Source: Sipunculus nudus (lineage: Eukaryota > Annelida > Sipuncula > Golfingiida > Sipunculidae). From it: a DNA stretch of 64,000 bases. The stretch is taken from the NCBI GenBank assembly GCA_026874595.1, contig CM049306.1, forward strand, positions 12,361,019 through 12,425,018, given 5' to 3'. The first letter of the stretch is position 1. Each line of letters opens with the position of its first letter. The notes under the pieces are model-generated. The model saw only the letters and a program-made list of their open reading frames with translations. It searched no databases and was not told the DNA's origin. The position numbers were made by a program, and so were the translations under genes. Shown here in pieces: positions 59,490 through 64,000 of the stretch.

Positions 59490-59897
59490 TTTTTTATATT
59501 TTTTTGCTGGAGATAACCGCCTAAATTTTTTAATGCTTGTTTAACTAAGTATATGTTCATTATATATTCTATTGTATATAGGATCTGTGCAATATATTCC
59601 ATTCCGGTTTCAGACTACGTGACACACGCTTCCTCTGATTTTACATCCTTGTGTTAACAAGGCCGTGTGGCTATTGCACCTGCGGGCCCATTTCTGAGTC
59701 ATACTACCGAGGAACCCCCGAAAGGGACACTTTTTGTGAGTGAAACACGGCCGTTAGGCACAGTCATCCCATCAAGCCTGCAGAGCGTTCACCCTGGGTG
59801 GGGGCCGACCGTAAAAAACCTCAACGCCTCGTCTGAGATTCAAACTCACAATCTCCCGGCTTTGGATCCTGTGCTCTACCTCTGAACAACAGAAACC
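59490..59897 (-). mobile_element. SINE family S1, copy 5
   Basis: Good match to copies 1 and 2: terminal hairpin complement TGGAGATAACCGCCTAAA, TTTCAGACTACGTGACAC, GAACCCCCGAAAGGG, AAGCCTGCAGAGCGTTCACC, GGGGGCCGACCGTAAAAA. The head complement is TGAGATTCAAACTCACAATC then CTGTGCTCTACCTCTGAAC. Flanks ACAAAAAAATAC (left) and ACAAAAGATAC (right) may be a worn target duplication. A 72-codon plus-strand frame in it is spurious. Confidence 0.8.
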
Positions 59898-60106
59898 TGT
59901 AACACAAAAGATACTTCTTATAAAAAGGGGTTTCTTTTTAAACAGATTCATAGCTTTTTTACGTACTATAATATTTTTTTTGTAAAAATAATTGAGGTTA
60001 GAACGCTGGAGAATGTGTATGAAATTTATCTCTACTCCTGCATGGGCGGAAACCATGCGACCGTTTATGTCATATCTTATATTAAATTTTCATTTCGAAA
60101 GCTACA

Positions 60107-60892
<786 letters not shown>

Positions 60893-60905
60893 CCCCCCCC
60901 CCCCC
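60893..60905. repeat. poly-C run (13)
   Basis: C homopolymer within ACCCCT-C(n)-TCAAAAAAGGCC. Confidence 0.95.
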
Positions 60906-63900
60906 TCAAAAAAGGCCTACTCTCACAAAGTATCTTAATTGTTTATATATTGGCAAAAGTAAGCATCAGTAATATATTTTTAGATAGGAACCTCGTTTAT
61001 AATTTTCATTTTAGTAATTTGTACAATCGCTTGGACAACTGGTTCATGAACTCATCAGATAAATAAAGTTTCCTCAGACAATTCATGTAATTTGTTTATT
61101 AAATCTTCAACTATATATTTGGCTTAGATATCAGCGGGGTGCCACAATCTATTACAGGTTCCTTTTAAATCTTGAAATAAACAGATCCAACTAAACAGTC
61201 ATTACATGTAACTTTCTGTTTCAACACTTCAGAAACTTAAATTGTTTTATTGTTAGTATACTTTTTAAATCTGCTAATGCGTTAGAAAGATTAATAAGAA
61301 CTGATTCACGCTGCAATAGAAAAATGTTTGGAAGAACATAATTCCAACTATAGAAAACACTCTTAAAGCGTATACCTTCCGCCTACGCCTCTATCCGCAA
61401 CCAAGTTTGCCCCAAATTAAATCAAGCCATCGACCACAATTCCACATTAATACATTGGAATTCACAGTAGGTGAAACTGAAAACATCATTTGAAATAGGG
61501 AGACAGGGAAATGATTAGAGTCCATACTTCGACAAAAGCTCAAGAAACTTGGAAGATTTCATGTAATGAATAACTAGTAAGGAATCCAATGGTCATTGTT
61601 TTGTACATGCAAAGTCTTACAGAGGGAGGATGTGTCTGAGACCCGAGGCAGCCATGATGCTTAATCAAATAAAAACAAAGAAAACTGGTGGTGAATTTTG
61701 AAATATAAAAATGCTATCCGGGCCAACCGCATAGCAGCCCAGGCAGCCCCTGTTAGGTCAAGACAGGACAAGATGTTGGGTGGATGGCGATGGGTCAGGG
61801 GTGGTCATTGTGCCACACGCAATCTTCCACACAAGAACACCACGACCTTATCACGACCTCAAAACGGGTCACGGTAAAACGACATGAGGTATGCTTTCAT
61901 TTGTTGTCTACGATATTAGAAAACACAGTTTAACAACGAATACATCTGATCAGTTTTTAATTTTGTAGCTAACATTGTAATGAGTTGAATTAATATCCCG
62001 AAACTGGCAAGCAACTGGGCGCTTTGTGCAACAAACTTGGATAAAAAGAAATAGGCGCAGAAAGAGAATTTAGAGGTAGAGCAGTACATTTGTTTTCTTG
62101 AACACAGATGATTATCCTGCCAAAGTTGATCGATTCTCGGAATTAAATGAGCCAAATAACACTGCAGTAGAGTCCAGCCTTTTATCTTTAATTGGCAATG
62201 AGAAACATTTAATTCTGCATATTTGTGATAACAAAATACTACCGTGAAATTTATCTGACAATCTAATTAAAGAAGTGCTAGAAATGAACTTGTCAGCCAA
62301 GGCCCAATATTACTGTCACAAACGTGTTTCCGGTTACTATGTCTTGTTATTGATACCAGCAGAAACGAAGAAGGACCATCAATCAAGAAACAAAAAAAAA
62401 CGTTTTCCATTTCTTTACCAGTTCTTCTGTGACTTAAACAAAGATTGCCCAATGTTTAATATTTTTTTTAAACGTATCAAAATTAATTGAACCTCTTGAG
62501 TTCCATGTTGATAATCGTTATATAATTATTTTGAATTTTCATAGACTACAGTAGACGAAATACACTTCAGCTTAATTAAAAATCCAGCTTAGTGACCGGG
62601 TGGTGTTTTAATTAACTGATTTAATTAAATGTAATTACTGCGAAATTAGAAAAACCATGTTAATAACCATCACCTGCTGAGAATACGTAGGATTCTTGAA
62701 CCGCTAAGGCTTGAGATATGTTACAAATAATTCTAATTCGTTCTTGATTTTAGAAACAGGATACCTTCTGATAAAATCACAGCAACTTTTGTCCATGTTG
62801 ATTAACCATCTGATTCAGATGCATCAACCTGCATCTTAAGGAAGCAGGATTTTCTCACACTACCGGATCTAAATCGGCCGGATTTAGATTGAAAGTAATC
62901 AATACATATCTAGTGCCGACAGCTTTAAACCGGAACCACTTCCCGGAACTTCTTCCCTAATACTCATTTCCCTTTATCTTCATTCAAGAAGGAATGCAAT
63001 CACAGAATCTGGATATTCAGGAGAACTGCACCGACAAAGGAGGTCTTCTACCCGGGTAAGCTCCACCAGGCAGGTTAATAAGTTAATCATACGAGTGTCT
63101 TGCTATCAGAACATCAGATGCCTGCTTCATATCCTTGGGCTAGAGATCAGAAACTAATTTGTATAGGGTTATACATCAAATGACCAATTGAAGGACTCGT
63201 GCAGACTCCAATGCATTAAAAAGAATTATTTTGTGTTATTTTATCAGGTAACTGTTTGGTAACATCTTTACTTTTGACAATATAAATGGATTTGGAAGGG
63301 TTCTACTGACGTCACATGTATTTACCGTTTTAAGCGACGAAGCATCGCGGAATTCATGTTTCAATATACCCTTTTGCATCTTGAGGTTCAGACTTAACTC
63401 TACGCATAGTAATTATCGTAACGCCAGGTATTTCACTTTGTGTGTGAAACTACCTCCTGACGACATGCCCGGTAACAATACCTATTGGATTAGCCCGAAC
63501 ATTCAGCCGAACATTCAGGAATGGAGTCAGATCACCTGTGGGGAAATCTCATGCAAATGAAAGGGGGATCTGTGCAAATTACCTAAAATACCCGATAGAT
63601 GGTGGTTCCCTCAGATTCCTATGACGTCGCCTGAGAATAGACACTCGTTGGCCTTCCCAGAATGCCTTACCAGGCTGTAAACAAGAGCCCATGGATGTAA
63701 CAATTATCCAGTTTTCTTGAGAGTCCCAACATTATCAGACACTGAACATGAAGTAATGATTTATATCTCAAATGAGTAAGCACAAGTGTATTATGCATAA
63801 TATGTAGGTGCTGCTGCATGTCTTCACGCTGAACGCCGAATATCGTGATCTAAACCACATTGGTCATATCTGACATAGCTTTAGAGGGTAAACTTACCAC

Positions 63901-64000
63901 CTTAGGACCTGTAACCTAACAAGAAAGAAAAAATAAATAAGAATAAATCTACTCCGGAACTGTCCACTTATGACGGCCATCTGGCAGGTCAAGCCTGCTG
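60906..64000. other. no firm feature; one possible exon
   Basis: At 62989-63055 a 67-nt stretch follows a strong pyrimidine tract ending TTCATTCAAG and is followed by GTAAGC. It has no in-frame stop in the frames I checked but is unrecognisable. Two copies of CCGAACATTCA lie at about 63497-63518. Nothing else is identified up to the window end. Confidence 0.3.

Overview
This window looks like nuclear DNA of an invertebrate animal, most likely a marine lophotrochozoan such as a mollusc. No taxonomic marker is present, so this is inference from the mix of repeats. The sequence is AT-rich. No reading frame exceeds about 200 codons, and the two longest are artefacts of a pyrimidine-rich tract. 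I recognise no intact host gene, no rRNA or tRNA gene and no CRISPR array. It reads as a gene-poor intergenic or intronic stretch built from decayed mobile elements, satellites and microsatellites.

Layout. 0-5 kb: a GC-richer block with a hairpin and a TATA-like site, then a near-perfect direct tandem duplication of about 0.77 kb. 5.6-7.0 kb: a hAT-like non-autonomous DNA transposon candidate. 10.4-11.25 kb: a solo-LTR candidate. 14.6 kb: a tRNA-derived SINE. 16.3-19.85 kb: a cluster of one interspersed repeat family with a MITE next to it. 20.4-22.5 kb: a minisatellite, a minus-strand L1/Tx1-like LINE 3' end and a Penelope-like tail. 23.4 kb: a second, inverted copy of the MITE. 29.1-30.5 kb: an array with a period of about 490 bp. 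31.2-31.9 kb and 38.0-38.8 kb: 3' ends of two different CR1/Jockey-type LINEs. 40.4-45.8 kb: a long polypyrimidine tract and a long polypurine tract flanking a 5'-truncated Penelope-like element (PLE). That PLE keeps a GIY-YIG endonuclease region and a hammerhead-ribozyme-like 3' end, and (TA)n borders it on both sides. 45.9-59.9 kb: five copies of a ~400-bp tRNA-related SINE, all in the same orientation.

The elements show no joint function; what links them is how they arose and decayed. Three points deserve most attention: the hammerhead-like fold at the PLE end, the 13 G/C homopolymers of at least 10 nt (several grown from short C-runs inside mobile elements), and the near-identical tandem duplication, which is either very recent or an assembly error. 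All homology calls come from reading translations and alignments by eye; no searches were run.
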